A DNA stretch of 24,408 bases from positions 1 to 24,408 of IMG/VR virus record IMGVR_UViG_3300037189_003801. One strand, 5' to 3'. A program made the translations under genes and the position numbers. Positions within the stretch are counted from its first letter, which is position 1; the number at the start of each line of letters is the position of its first letter. Below the pieces are notes generated by a model, which worked only from the letters and a program-made list of their open reading frames with translations, made no database searches and was not told the origin of the DNA. The stretch is from a virus. Of this stretch, positions 1 through 7,526 are shown in pieces.

Positions 1-1
1 A

Positions 2-1243
2 TTCGCTTCGTTCAATCAGGGCGACACAGCGCTCTCGCCAGTTCTGTATGTTAACGATGGATTGGGAACTGTAACGAAGAATGGTCAGACGTTCGGTGCC
101 GTTGCTCCTAACGATCCTAACATGCCAACAGTTCCTACGACTCCTGTTACACCACCGACGCCTCCAGCTCCAACAGTTGTGAGCACGACTCCAACGACTC
201 CTGACGTTGCATCTTCTACGACATATGGAACTGCTACGACAGCGAATCTTGTAACTGTAGGCAGCACGAATACAGGATCAGCATTCAATGTAACGAAAAC
301 TACAACTCCTGTAACTGCTACACCGTATACAATCACAACGACTACGACTCCAAAGGTTATTCAATCTTGGAGTGACAATACAACAACTACAATCGTAGAT
401 CCGAACAATCCTGCATACACAACTACACAAACAGGAACAGCGTATCAGACAGGAACTTCTTCTACAGCAACGAAGAGCGTATCTTCGACTGGTGCTAAAG
501 ATGCAGTTGCTTATAAGAATATGAATCTGTTCTTGATTGATCCACTATCCACACCAGATGGATCGTGGGCTGCTCCAGCAGGAAGCATCAACGGTAAGTT
601 TGCTCTTAGCGGTGCTGCGTTTGGTTGGCAAAGAACTATAGATAACAACACATTCGGATTCGCTTTTAGTCACCTCGCTGGTGACTCGCGCGGATACACG
701 GGATCTAAAACGTCTACAGAGTCGACCAGTGGAACAGCATATATTATGAGCCGTCAGCCCTATGCTTGGGTCAAAGGATCTGTAGGATTTAGCTCAAGCG
801 ATCACAGAACGAATGTTTCTATTCCTGAGTTTGCTCTGATCAATAACAACAAAGTGAATCAGAAGAACTTCTATGCTGACATGGCTGTATATTCACCGCA
901 GTCTTTCTATGGCTTCAGACCACTCGTTGGTGTCACTGTAAATAGAAGTGAACTGGATTCAATAGAAAGTGGATCGTCACTACTGTCGAGCAAACCAAGA
1001 AATGGATCGACCACAAAGGCTAGTCCGTATATTGGCGCAAGATATGAGATCAGCAAGAATGCAGCCATTGAAACTCGCGTGATTACTAATACAGATCAAA
1101 AAACCATTATAAGTAATCGTGTTACAGTTAGCGAAAAGATTGGCAACAATGTTGCTGTCACTGCTACGGTAGGATTTGACAAGGGAATCGGTTCACGTTA
1201 TAATAACGCTTATGGTCTTGTTGGATTGAAGTGGGTATTCTGA
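2..1243 (+). CDS. C-terminal part of a large surface protein with a beta-barrel-like end (5' truncated)
   Basis: The frame is open to the left edge, so 413 residues of a longer protein are visible; the internal TTG at 62 need not be a start. Roughly residues 35-160 are Thr/Pro/Ser-rich low complexity, like a stalk or linker. The last ~230 residues alternate polar and aromatic positions in short strands separated by Gly/Asn/Ser turns, and the protein ends GLKWVF. A terminal Phe after an alternating strand is the signature read by the Bam machinery in outer-membrane beta-barrels and autotransporter translocators. I infer a phage-encoded outer-membrane or autotransporter-like protein. Alternatives are a tail-fibre or adhesin tip. 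It is the last plus-strand gene before a convergent pair, and a consensus promoter lies inside its 3' end. Confidence 0.6.
   Translation, partial: FASFNQGDTALSPVLYVNDGLGTVTKNGQTFGAVAPNDPNMPTVPTTPVTPPTPPAPTVVSTTPTTPDVASSTTYGTATTANLVTVGSTNTGSAFNVTKTTTPVTATPYTITTTTTPKVIQSWSDNTTTTIVDPNNPAYTTTQTGTAYQTGTSSTATKSVSSTGAKDAVAYKNMNLFLIDPLSTPDGSWAAPAGSINGKFALSGAAFGWQRTIDNNTFGFAFSHLAGDSRGYTGSKTSTESTSGTAYIMSRQPYAWVKGSVGFSSSDHRTNVSIPEFALINNNKVNQKNFYADMAVYSPQSFYGFRPLVGVTVNRSELDSIESGSSLLSSKPRNGSTTKASPYIGARYEISKNAAIETRVITNTDQKTIISNRVTVSEKIGNNVAVTATVGFDKGIGSRYNNAYGLVGLKWVF
1176..1204 (+). promoter_or_regulatory. Consensus sigma70-type promoter inside a gene
   Basis: TTGACA at 1176-1181 and TATAAT at 1199-1204 are separated by exactly 17 bases. 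Transcription would start near 1211, within the 3' end of the upstream gene, heading into the antisense of the following radical SAM gene. No credible sense ORF follows. The flank reads TTTGACAAG, unlike the CTTGACA of the other promoters here, so chance coding sequence (Phe-Asp-Lys) cannot be excluded. Confidence 0.5.
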
Positions 1244-1312
1244 GGTTAGAGGGTTGTAGGTGACCTGTAGAGAGCTGGATCCGTCGAGCATGACTGGGAA
1301 CCTTCGATATTA

Positions 1313-2494
1313 TCAATAAAGTTTATATCCAAAAACGTCCTCGAATTTTTCGTTTCTTGCTAAGTCTAGTGCTTTAGTGTAAGAAACGAAAAGCTCGTGA
1401 CGTTCTGTTTTTGTGGACATCATGTGTGTTTTGATAGCCGTGAGTTCTCTTCTTAAAACTTCGAAGTTGCTCGGCGTTAGTAGTTCCAACGATTTATCGA
1501 TCTGCTCTAATGCGCGCTTTCTAAGATCTTCGTTTAGATTCACGAAATGTAATGAAAACGGTGCGGTGACTGAATAACATCTAGTACCCAAATCGTTGTT
1601 CATATCATAAAGTCTCATCAGAAACTTTGCATGATTATAAAAATCTAACAGGGTGTATGCGCTGATTGCTGAATTGAAGAATATGTGTTTGGATAGCTGC
1701 ACGAACTTCAATATGTTCTTTTCTACCGTAGCCCAATCTGTACCTGATCTCTGATACTCTGCAGTCTTACCATATGCGTCGATGCTCATGATCACGCGAA
1801 CAGTTTTGAACTTCATGATTCTATCAATGAATAATGGATTCCATACACTACAGTTCGTAAAGAACTCTAACCCTACGGTTTCATTATATCCCTGTTCAAT
1901 CATATGATCCATGAAGTCATAGTAATGCTTGATGAGCAAAGGCTCTCCGCCCGTGAAACACACCAGTCTGCAATTTTTTAAAGATAGAGTTTTCAGTTGT
2001 TCGAAGTTGTCTTGTGATGTTACAGTGTACTCAGTAAACAAATCACTGCCATTGAACTTATTCAATTCAGGAAAATTTTCTATTTCCTTCTGCCACTCGG
2101 AACTTGAATGCGATCCACACATTCTGCACTTGAAGTTGCATAGATTGCTAGATCTAAGTTCTAATCTTCTAACTTCTGTAGATTCTTCAGCATCAAACTT
2201 ATTTGGATCGACATAGTTATTAGGATATCTAATCGGATCTCTGCCTTCGCGATCGCGCGACTCAGACTGTCGAGTGCTTTTTAATCCTCGAGCTTCTTTA
2301 TCATAACAGATCTTGCAATTTGACGGCACAACACCGTTCTTCATATCAAATTTGATTTGACGAAGCCAATCGCTGTTTAAGTATTCTTGAGGACTTAACT
2401 TTTGCTTTTCTAAGCTAACATGACATGGAGAAGCTGTGTTTTCATGATAATACATGGAAGACCATGGCGCGGGACAAAAGAATGAATCAGTCAT
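1313..2494 (-). CDS. Radical SAM protein with N-terminal SPASM/twitch-like Cys domain
   Basis: 393 residues. An N-terminal block carries C7 (in FCPAPW), C24, C60 and C63 (CKIC), the pattern of a SPASM/twitch auxiliary iron-sulfur domain, here placed before the core. The radical SAM core follows with C119-x3-C123-x2-C126 (CNFKCRMC) binding the [4Fe-4S] cluster and SAM, and TGGEP at 181-185. Phage proteins with this domain order are known as twitch-type radical SAM proteins; their substrates are largely unknown. It is read leftward, probably together with the NMO-like gene, across the antisense of tRNA-Trp. No good Shine-Dalgarno precedes the ATG. The 3' end converges on the plus-strand surface-protein gene, 69 bases away, without a visible terminator. 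Confidence 0.85.
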   Translation of the reverse strand: MTDSFFCPAPWSSMYYHENTASPCHVSLEKQKLSPQEYLNSDWLRQIKFDMKNGVVPSNCKICYDKEARGLKSTRQSESRDREGRDPIRYPNNYVDPNKFDAEESTEVRRLELRSSNLCNFKCRMCGSHSSSEWQKEIENFPELNKFNGSDLFTEYTVTSQDNFEQLKTLSLKNCRLVCFTGGEPLLIKHYYDFMDHMIEQGYNETVGLEFFTNCSVWNPLFIDRIMKFKTVRVIMSIDAYGKTAEYQRSGTDWATVEKNILKFVQLSKHIFFNSAISAYTLLDFYNHAKFLMRLYDMNNDLGTRCYSVTAPFSLHFVNLNEDLRKRALEQIDKSLELLTPSNFEVLRRELTAIKTHMMSTKTERHELFVSYTKALDLARNEKFEDVFGYKLY

Positions 2495-2509
2495 GAAGAT
2501 ATTTATTAG

Positions 2510-2516
2510 CTAAATA
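2510..2516 (+). promoter_or_regulatory. Possible T4-like late promoter ahead of tRNA-Trp
   Basis: CTAAATA, close to the T4 late consensus TATAAATA, lies 8 bases before the tRNA 5' end. The decamer CTAAATAACT recurs at 24184-24193 before the last gene. CTAAATA also occurs inside coding sequence as Leu-Asn codons, so this is weak evidence. Confidence 0.3.
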
Positions 2517-2524
2517 ACTGTCAT

Positions 2525-2598
2525 ATCAGTGAAGTGTTACGGTAGCACATCGGTCTCCAAAACCGAGGGCGAGGGTTCGACTCCTTCCACTGGTGCCA
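2525..2598 (+). tRNA. tRNA-Trp (anticodon CCA)
   Basis: A complete cloverleaf can be folded by eye. The acceptor arm is 2525-2531 paired with 2588-2594 (one T-G wobble). The D-arm stem is GTGT/GCAC. The anticodon stem TCGGT/ACCGA encloses loop CTCCAAA with anticodon CCA at 2557-2559. The T-arm stem GAGGG/CCTTC encloses TTCGACT. The discriminator is G at 2595 and CCA is encoded at 2596-2598. It lies on the plus strand between two minus-strand genes, ending two bases from the stop codon of the NMO-like gene. It reads UGG only. Phage tRNAs usually supplement host decoding or replace cleaved host tRNA. Confidence 0.93.
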
Positions 2599-2600
2599 CT

Positions 2601-3554
2601 CTATGTCGTTAAACGTTTTACTATATCAGACACGCTAAGAATTTCATTCACTTGATTGATTCCGTGTCCGATATACAAATGTCCTCCAGCACCCTTGACG
2701 CCTATTTCAAGACTCTGACTAAAGTTGTCATCGTCTGGTCCATCATGTTCTTTAATCACTATGGCGTTCAATCCTAATCCTGTTCGACCGATAGCAGTTA
2801 TATCTTCACTATTTTTGAGCATCAGCATTTCTTTTGTTTTGAAATCAACTTTAGACTCCTTGGATAAAGCGAATAGAGTTCCTATACCTACTGCGATAGC
2901 TCCAGAATCTAAACACTTTGTTATATCGCTAGAAGTAGAAACGCCTCCAGATGATATGATGTGAATAGATGGATATCTTTTTTTAACCTTTTCCGTTAAA
3001 ACAAATATGTCTTCGTTGTAAGTAGAAACTTTACCAGCACCTTTTGCTGATTTTACTACGATTGCATCAATTAGATTATATCTGGCTAGATTTTCTGAAA
3101 TTGATTCAATAGGATAAGAAAGACACTTCACAATAATTTTGCATCCAATAGCTTTTACTTCTACGAGACATTTAATGTAGTTTTCTAAACTATATGATTG
3201 TTTATCCTGATTGCCGTAATATGGTAATATCTCGATGTGAGAAATACCAAATATTTCTATCATCTTCATAATTCTTTGATGATGCATCAAAAGAAAAAAA
3301 TCAGTCATACTAACGATGATGTTACAATGACCAACTTCTAACTTCATTCTTATCATGTCTATCTTAAACTTTTCTTCAAGGAACTTCTTCCCATCATTCG
3401 CACTATAAGATACCATAATGATGCTCGGTAGACAACCAGCCTTCGCTACAGCAATAGCCAAATCAATATCAGATACTCTGTTCATAGGTAAGCAAACTAT
3501 TGGATGATTGCAACCTAAAAAATTTTCATGAGTCATAGAGCTATATATTAACAT
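2601..3554 (-). CDS. Nitronate monooxygenase-like (2-nitropropane dioxygenase family) FMN TIM-barrel protein
   Basis: 317 residues, a usual length for the family. An N-terminal strand ending in LPMNRVSD is followed by LAIAVAKAGCLPSI, the 'P...SD..LA.AVAKAG' start of NMO/NPD and FabK-type barrels. SSGGVSTSSD (201-210) and AVGIGTLFALSKES (221-234) match the FMN-phosphate-binding end, and the C-terminus has the family's 'GQ...I....VAELV..L'-like helix. Where catalytic NMOs have AGGH, this protein has KGAGKVS (171-177) with no His, so true nitronate oxidation is doubtful. The first ATG overlaps the start of the divergent radical SAM gene by two bases; the ATG at 3536 (residue 7) is an alternative, and neither has a clear Shine-Dalgarno. 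The region is AT-rich. Confidence 0.75.
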   Translation of the reverse strand: MLIYSSMTHENFLGCNHPIVCLPMNRVSDIDLAIAVAKAGCLPSIIMVSYSANDGKKFLEEKFKIDMIRMKLEVGHCNIIVSMTDFFLLMHHQRIMKMIEIFGISHIEILPYYGNQDKQSYSLENYIKCLVEVKAIGCKIIVKCLSYPIESISENLARYNLIDAIVVKSAKGAGKVSTYNEDIFVLTEKVKKRYPSIHIISSGGVSTSSDITKCLDSGAIAVGIGTLFALSKESKVDFKTKEMLMLKNSEDITAIGRTGLGLNAIVIKEHDGPDDDNFSQSLEIGVKGAGGHLYIGHGINQVNEILSVSDIVKRLTT

Positions 3555-4509
3555 GACGAAAAGACCAATCGCAGTGGTTCAGAAAGATCCCTGCCTAAAC
3601 ATATATTGGACGCTTACTGATTTTTGTAATTTCAAATGTAACTATTGTCCAACCATGCTTCACAGTGGCGATTATCATCTGAAGAGAAAACTTGGATTCC
3701 CAACAGAAAAAGAAATCGAACTATTCTTAAACAATCTTGAAGAAAAGTATCTTAAGGGTAGGAAGCTGAACGTTCAGCTTAGTGGCGGAGAACCTACACT
3801 ACATCCGATGATAACATTCATTACTCAAAGACTAAAAGAACACAACGGATACATAGGTATTACCACGAACGGTTCTAAATCTATAGAGTTCTGGAAACAG
3901 ATACTTCCTATAGGAAACGTAACGATATCACTACATCCAGAGTATACTAAGATAGACAAAATAAATAAACTATCCAGAGTGATAGTAGACAGCGGAACTA
4001 AAATCGATTACAATCTTAGCGGCGATCCTAAAAATTGGGATCGAGTCATGGATCTTTATGATCAACTCGATGACGAATTCAAACCTTTCGTAAATCCTAA
4101 AGTCCTTAATCACATCGATCTTGACGGATCTATAGATAGAAGAAACTACGAATACGAACCTTATCAAGAAGAGTGGATGAGGGACAAAACAAAAAACCAA
4201 AAACGCAGATCAAATTTTGTTGAAATAACACCTTCACATTTGTTGTTCTCCGATGGCACTCGTCTTAACACCAAATCCCTCGCTGAAATAACGTTAAACA
4301 ATTGGCACAATATGAAAGGGTGGATATGTAACGTTGGTTCTGAATCAATCAACATTCATTACTCTGGATATGTGTTCGCTGGAGTATGTAAGGTGAAAAA
4401 ATTAGGTCGAATCGATGATTTCAATCTACTTTCAGAAACGGTCATTTGTCCTAAAGAACGCTGCATTTGTCCAGCTGATCTGCGCTCAAACAAAAGAAAT
4501 ATACACTAA
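3553..4509 (+). CDS. Radical SAM protein
   Basis: 318 residues. The cluster motif C25-x3-C29-x2-C32 (CNFKCNYC) comes early, followed by LSGGEP at 76-81, the SAM-binding segment, and ITTNG near residue 97, a typical core strand. The C-terminal ~60 residues hold further Cys (in WICN, GVCKVKK and the CPKERCICP cluster), suggesting a second, SPASM-like iron-sulfur site. It starts head-to-head with the NMO-like gene and leads the plus-strand run to 7082. The next ORF begins directly after its TAA. A substrate cannot be assigned; peptide or sugar modification would fit the architecture. Codon use is AT-rich compared with the gene that follows. Confidence 0.85.
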   Translation: MTKRPIAVVQKDPCLNIYWTLTDFCNFKCNYCPTMLHSGDYHLKRKLGFPTEKEIELFLNNLEEKYLKGRKLNVQLSGGEPTLHPMITFITQRLKEHNGYIGITTNGSKSIEFWKQILPIGNVTISLHPEYTKIDKINKLSRVIVDSGTKIDYNLSGDPKNWDRVMDLYDQLDDEFKPFVNPKVLNHIDLDGSIDRRNYEYEPYQEEWMRDKTKNQKRRSNFVEITPSHLLFSDGTRLNTKSLAEITLNNWHNMKGWICNVGSESINIHYSGYVFAGVCKVKKLGRIDDFNLLSETVICPKERCICPADLRSNKRNIH

Positions 4510-4983
4510 ATGAAAAATATGAATCTTGATGAAGTTCGTGAATTCATTCGCAATACTTCCGAATCAACTTGCATCTACATCGGCGCTGACAGCGAGCGAT
4601 ACTGCGGAAAAAACGATCTGTGGTATGCTGACTACACGCTCGCAGTCGTAATCCATTATGAAGGATCACGCGGATGCAAGGTGTTCGGTCGCATGGAAAC
4701 TGAACGCGACTTCGATCAACGAATGAATCGCCCAGCTTATCGCTTGATGAACGAAGTTTACAAAGTATCGCAGCTATACTTGGATCTCGCTGAAGCCATA
4801 GGAGATCGACATGCGGAAGTTCATCTCGATATTAATCCTGATATTATCCACGGTAGTAGTTGTGTAGTGCAGCAAGCTATCGGATATGTTCGAGGCGTAT
4901 GTAATGTAACTCCGCGAGTTAAACCCGAGGCATTCGCCGCATCTTACGCAGCTGATAGATTAAAGGAAATTTTAAACGCATGA
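4510..4983 (+). CDS. DUF458/YkuK-like RNase H-fold protein
   Basis: 157 residues. IYIGADSER (22-30) is the first RNase H-fold strand with its acidic residue; DYTLAVVIHYEG follows as the second strand. VHLDINPD (about 104-111) gives another acid, and PRVKPEAFAASYAADR near the end is the 'K...A...ADR' helix typical of the DUF458 group (Bacillus YkuK relatives, frequent in large phages). Nuclease activity is presumed from the fold, not demonstrated. It starts one base after the radical SAM stop and overlaps the 2OG oxygenase by four bases (ATGA-type). Its base composition is close to the rest of the genome and richer in GC than the radical SAM genes on both sides, as if they were placed around it. 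Confidence 0.75.
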   Translation: MKNMNLDEVREFIRNTSESTCIYIGADSERYCGKNDLWYADYTLAVVIHYEGSRGCKVFGRMETERDFDQRMNRPAYRLMNEVYKVSQLYLDLAEAIGDRHAEVHLDINPDIIHGSSCVVQQAIGYVRGVCNVTPRVKPEAFAASYAADRLKEILNA

Positions 4984-5570
4984 TTACAGTAGAAAATTTC
5001 ATTCTTCAATACGACAATCTTTTTTCTACGCAGGAATGTCAGCAGTTCATTGACTCATTCAATAGAATGGAACGAGCTGGATTCACTATCAGTCGACAGA
5101 AAGAAGGAACGAACTCCACAGTAAAGAAAGATGATCAGCTATTCTTTTCAGACATGCTTTCTGGAATGGAGTTAGATATTTCTGATATTGCTCCATTCCG
5201 TATGTTTGTTGAGAAGTATTGGAACACTGTATATCCTGCATATGTTGAACAATATGGTGTGTTGAATCAAATGGCCAACATGACTGTTCGTTTGGCTAAG
5301 ATTCAGAAAACTGAAATTGGTGGCGGATATCATGTTTGGCATAATGAAGATGATAGCCCACAAAATATGCGCCGTGTGGCTACATTCATTCTGTATCTAA
5401 ACGATGTGGATGAAGGCGGAGAAACAGAGTTTCTTTATTATCCCAAGCGAGTGAAGGCTAAAACTGGTAGATTGATTCTGTGGCCTGCTGGTTTCACTCA
5501 CACTCATCGCGGCAATCCACCAATTAGCAATACGAAATACATTGTCACGGGCTGGATGGAAATGACGTAG
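4980..5570 (+). CDS. 2-oxoglutarate/Fe(II)-dependent oxygenase (prolyl 4-hydroxylase-like)
   Basis: 196 residues forming one double-stranded beta-helix domain. Probable iron ligands are H121 with E123 or D124 (WHNEDD) and the distal H176 (THTHRG); K186 in TKYIVTGW should bind 2-oxoglutarate. The stretch ILYLNDVDEGGETEF (137-151) is characteristic of the P4H/PKHD-type family abundant in T4-like marine phages. The reaction is hydroxylation with release of CO2 and succinate; the substrate (protein residue or other) is unknown. The metal motif reads H-x-E or H-x2-D rather than the common H-x-D. Translational coupling to the preceding gene through ATGA is likely. It sits between radical SAM genes, suggesting joint use in one modification pathway. 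Confidence 0.85.
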   Translation: MITVENFILQYDNLFSTQECQQFIDSFNRMERAGFTISRQKEGTNSTVKKDDQLFFSDMLSGMELDISDIAPFRMFVEKYWNTVYPAYVEQYGVLNQMANMTVRLAKIQKTEIGGGYHVWHNEDDSPQNMRRVATFILYLNDVDEGGETEFLYYPKRVKAKTGRLILWPAGFTHTHRGNPPISNTKYIVTGWMEMT

Positions 5571-7082
5571 ATGGCGATCAAACGAGTTTTACTTTTTTCT
5601 AATTTCTATGATGGATTTTTAAAAAATGCCTCTAGCATGAGGTTGGGTAATGAGCTTCGTAGAGAAGGGTTCGAAGTAAAACAAATTCATCATTTCGTAA
5701 ACTTCACGGACGATGAGATTAAACTGATTATCAAAGATTTTTGCGAAAATCAGGAAACCATCGTTTGTATAAGCACGTCTTTTCTATCACAAGAAGAAGA
5801 ACGAAATACTAATCAAACTCCAACTTGGGGTAGCAACAAAGACGGCGTAGACGTTTACTCGAAGATATTGCTTATATGCAGTGAAGCTAAACAACTATTC
5901 AACGCGAAAATTATAGTTGGAGGATGGATCATTGACGCTCGAAAGTTTAAGATAAACGAACTAAAGAAAAGATGGAAATTTCACAAACTAGAACCATTCG
6001 TAGATTATTTCGTTGAAGGTATGGGCGCGAGTGCGATTAGAAAACTGGCTTTTGATTTACCACAAAATCATATAATCGGAAACTTAGTTTCTAGTGATCC
6101 GATTATAGATTACAGTGACGTTTCAACGGCACCAGCAAAAGACGATTATGTCAGTCCCAAAGAAAGTTTGTATTTCGAAATCGCTTCTGGATGCGTGTTT
6201 AGTTGTCATTTCTGTAATTTTGGTTCTTTAGGTAAAAAGAAACACGAGTACATGCGATCTTATGAAAGTTTGCGCGATGAAATCGTTAGCAACTATGAAA
6301 ACTTTGGAACGCGAGCATACAACGTAACTGATAATATCGTGAACGATTATCAAGAAAAACTAAAGATGCTTATTCGTATTAGAAATGAAACTGGCATCGA
6401 TCTGAAGTGGGCTGGATATGTTCGTCTTGATACAATCAAAAATAAAGAACAAGCAGATATGTTGCTAGAGTCTGGTATGATCGGCGCTCTTATGGGTATT
6501 GAATCGTTTACTCCATCTGTAGGGCGCTATATCGGTAAGATGACTGATAGAGAAAGATTGATTGATATTCTGCACATGTGTAGAGAATCTTGGAAAAACG
6601 AAGCTATCGTAACTGCTATGTTTATTGCTGGTCTCCCGACAGAAACAATTCCGATGCTCGACGAAACTTTCAGGTTTCTAGTTTCATCTGAAGGAAGAGA
6701 TCTTATTGATACGTTTCGATTTAATAAGTTTCATGTGACTCAAGAGTTCGACGACAAAAACGAAATCAACAAAGCAAGAAACTCACCCTTCAAAGATTAT
6801 GTAGTCAAACCTGGAGCTTATGGTTCGAATTGGACTAGTCCCTGGTCGAATTCGGATGATATTGATAAACTGGTTCGATTTTATAATGACTTCAAGCATA
6901 GAAAAACAGATATCAGCACACAATTAATGACCCAAGTAGCCAATCTTGGCTATGAGCCAGAAGAAGTCGTTTTAATGGCAAGACAAGGCAAAAAGTATCA
7001 TGAATTCAAAATGCGCAAAAAGACCGATCAGCTGATAGAAGATTATCGAGCTAGAGTTATAACAGATATAAAAAGTTCTTGA
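5571..7082 (+). CDS. Radical SAM protein with N-terminal B12-binding-like domain
   Basis: 503 residues. The N-terminal ~170 residues look like a Rossmann-type B12-binding-like domain (RVLLFSNFYD, VKQIHHF, IVCISTSFLS, KIIVGGWI, VDYFVEGMGA), but no DxHxxG cobalt-ligand motif is seen, so cobalamin may be absent or bound base-off. The core follows with C208-x3-C212-x2-C215 (CVFSCHFC); GALMGIESFTP and MFIAGLPTET are the usual later strands of this class. Such enzymes do radical methylations and rearrangements. The gene abuts the 2OG oxygenase stop (TAG then ATG). Its TGA stop lies inside the -35 box of the next promoter. It is AT-rich compared with conserved genes to its right. Confidence 0.85.
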   Translation: MAIKRVLLFSNFYDGFLKNASSMRLGNELRREGFEVKQIHHFVNFTDDEIKLIIKDFCENQETIVCISTSFLSQEEERNTNQTPTWGSNKDGVDVYSKILLICSEAKQLFNAKIIVGGWIIDARKFKINELKKRWKFHKLEPFVDYFVEGMGASAIRKLAFDLPQNHIIGNLVSSDPIIDYSDVSTAPAKDDYVSPKESLYFEIASGCVFSCHFCNFGSLGKKKHEYMRSYESLRDEIVSNYENFGTRAYNVTDNIVNDYQEKLKMLIRIRNETGIDLKWAGYVRLDTIKNKEQADMLLESGMIGALMGIESFTPSVGRYIGKMTDRERLIDILHMCRESWKNEAIVTAMFIAGLPTETIPMLDETFRFLVSSEGRDLIDTFRFNKFHVTQEFDDKNEINKARNSPFKDYVVKPGAYGSNWTSPWSNSDDIDKLVRFYNDFKHRKTDISTQLMTQVANLGYEPEEVVLMARQGKKYHEFKMRKKTDQLIEDYRARVITDIKSS

Positions 7083-7107
7083 CAATTGACGCCATACAAC
7101 ATATAAT
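7079..7107 (+). promoter_or_regulatory. Consensus early promoter; -35 contains upstream stop codon
   Basis: TTGACA at 7079-7084, 17-base spacer, TATAAT at 7102-7107: a full match to the sigma70 consensus. The stop TGA (7080-7082) of the preceding gene lies inside the -35 hexamer. The start point would be near 7114, ahead of a GAGGGG ribosome-binding site. Confidence 0.93.
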
Positions 7108-7133
7108 GAATAGTGTGATGAGGGGTCAATATC

Positions 7134-7526
7134 ATGGCTATTTTACCAATCTACTACACCACCACGAATATGCGTAAACGTAAGGCTCGTAAGCCAACTC
7201 AGGCTATGATCGAGTCTCAGCGTATCACTCAGGAACTTCTTGATAAGGTTGGATATCGTAAGCCAACCAAGCCTACTAAGAAGTTTTCATACTCACTTGC
7301 AGTTGAGTCCAACGCTGCTCCACTGTCTAATACCATTCCTGGTGGTGCAGCTGCTAAACGTGACATTCGCACAGATCATCTCTGGAAGCGTGATCGTCAA
7401 GAGTCTGCTGCTACTGTCAAAGCTATCGAGGAAAAGGCTATGCGTGTGGCTCCTGCTTATAACAAAGGTGCGACACAATATATTACTGACGGAACTGATG
7501 CTAAGTATCTTGGAAGGAAAATCTGA
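7134..7526 (+). CDS. Conserved T4-like phage protein, basic, function unknown
   Basis: 130 residues, rich in Lys/Arg, mostly without predicted strands: RKRKARKPTQ near the N-terminus, PTKPTKKFSYS in the middle, LSNTIPGGAAAKRD, and a conserved-looking tail APAYNKGATQYITD...KYLGRK. Proteins with the same 'SNTIPG...YNKGA' pattern occur in many T4-like phages, without known role. The ATG at 7134 is chosen because GAGGGG (7120-7125) lies 8 bases upstream and the promoter start point precedes it. It is first in an early operon with the WYL_2-like and GT4 genes; the next gene overlaps by one base. Confidence 0.8.
   Translation: MAILPIYYTTTNMRKRKARKPTQAMIESQRITQELLDKVGYRKPTKPTKKFSYSLAVESNAAPLSNTIPGGAAAKRDIRTDHLWKRDRQESAATVKAIEEKAMRVAPAYNKGATQYITDGTDAKYLGRKI

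Noticed and set aside
120-480. Repeats resembling a CRISPR or tandem-repeat array
   Set aside because: The repetition is Thr/Pro codon bias (ACA/ACT/CCT) in a low-complexity linker, with no constant repeat unit or spacers.
1244-1312. Bidirectional terminator between the convergent genes
   Set aside because: Only a short AGGT/ACCT palindrome without a U-run is seen in the 69-base gap.
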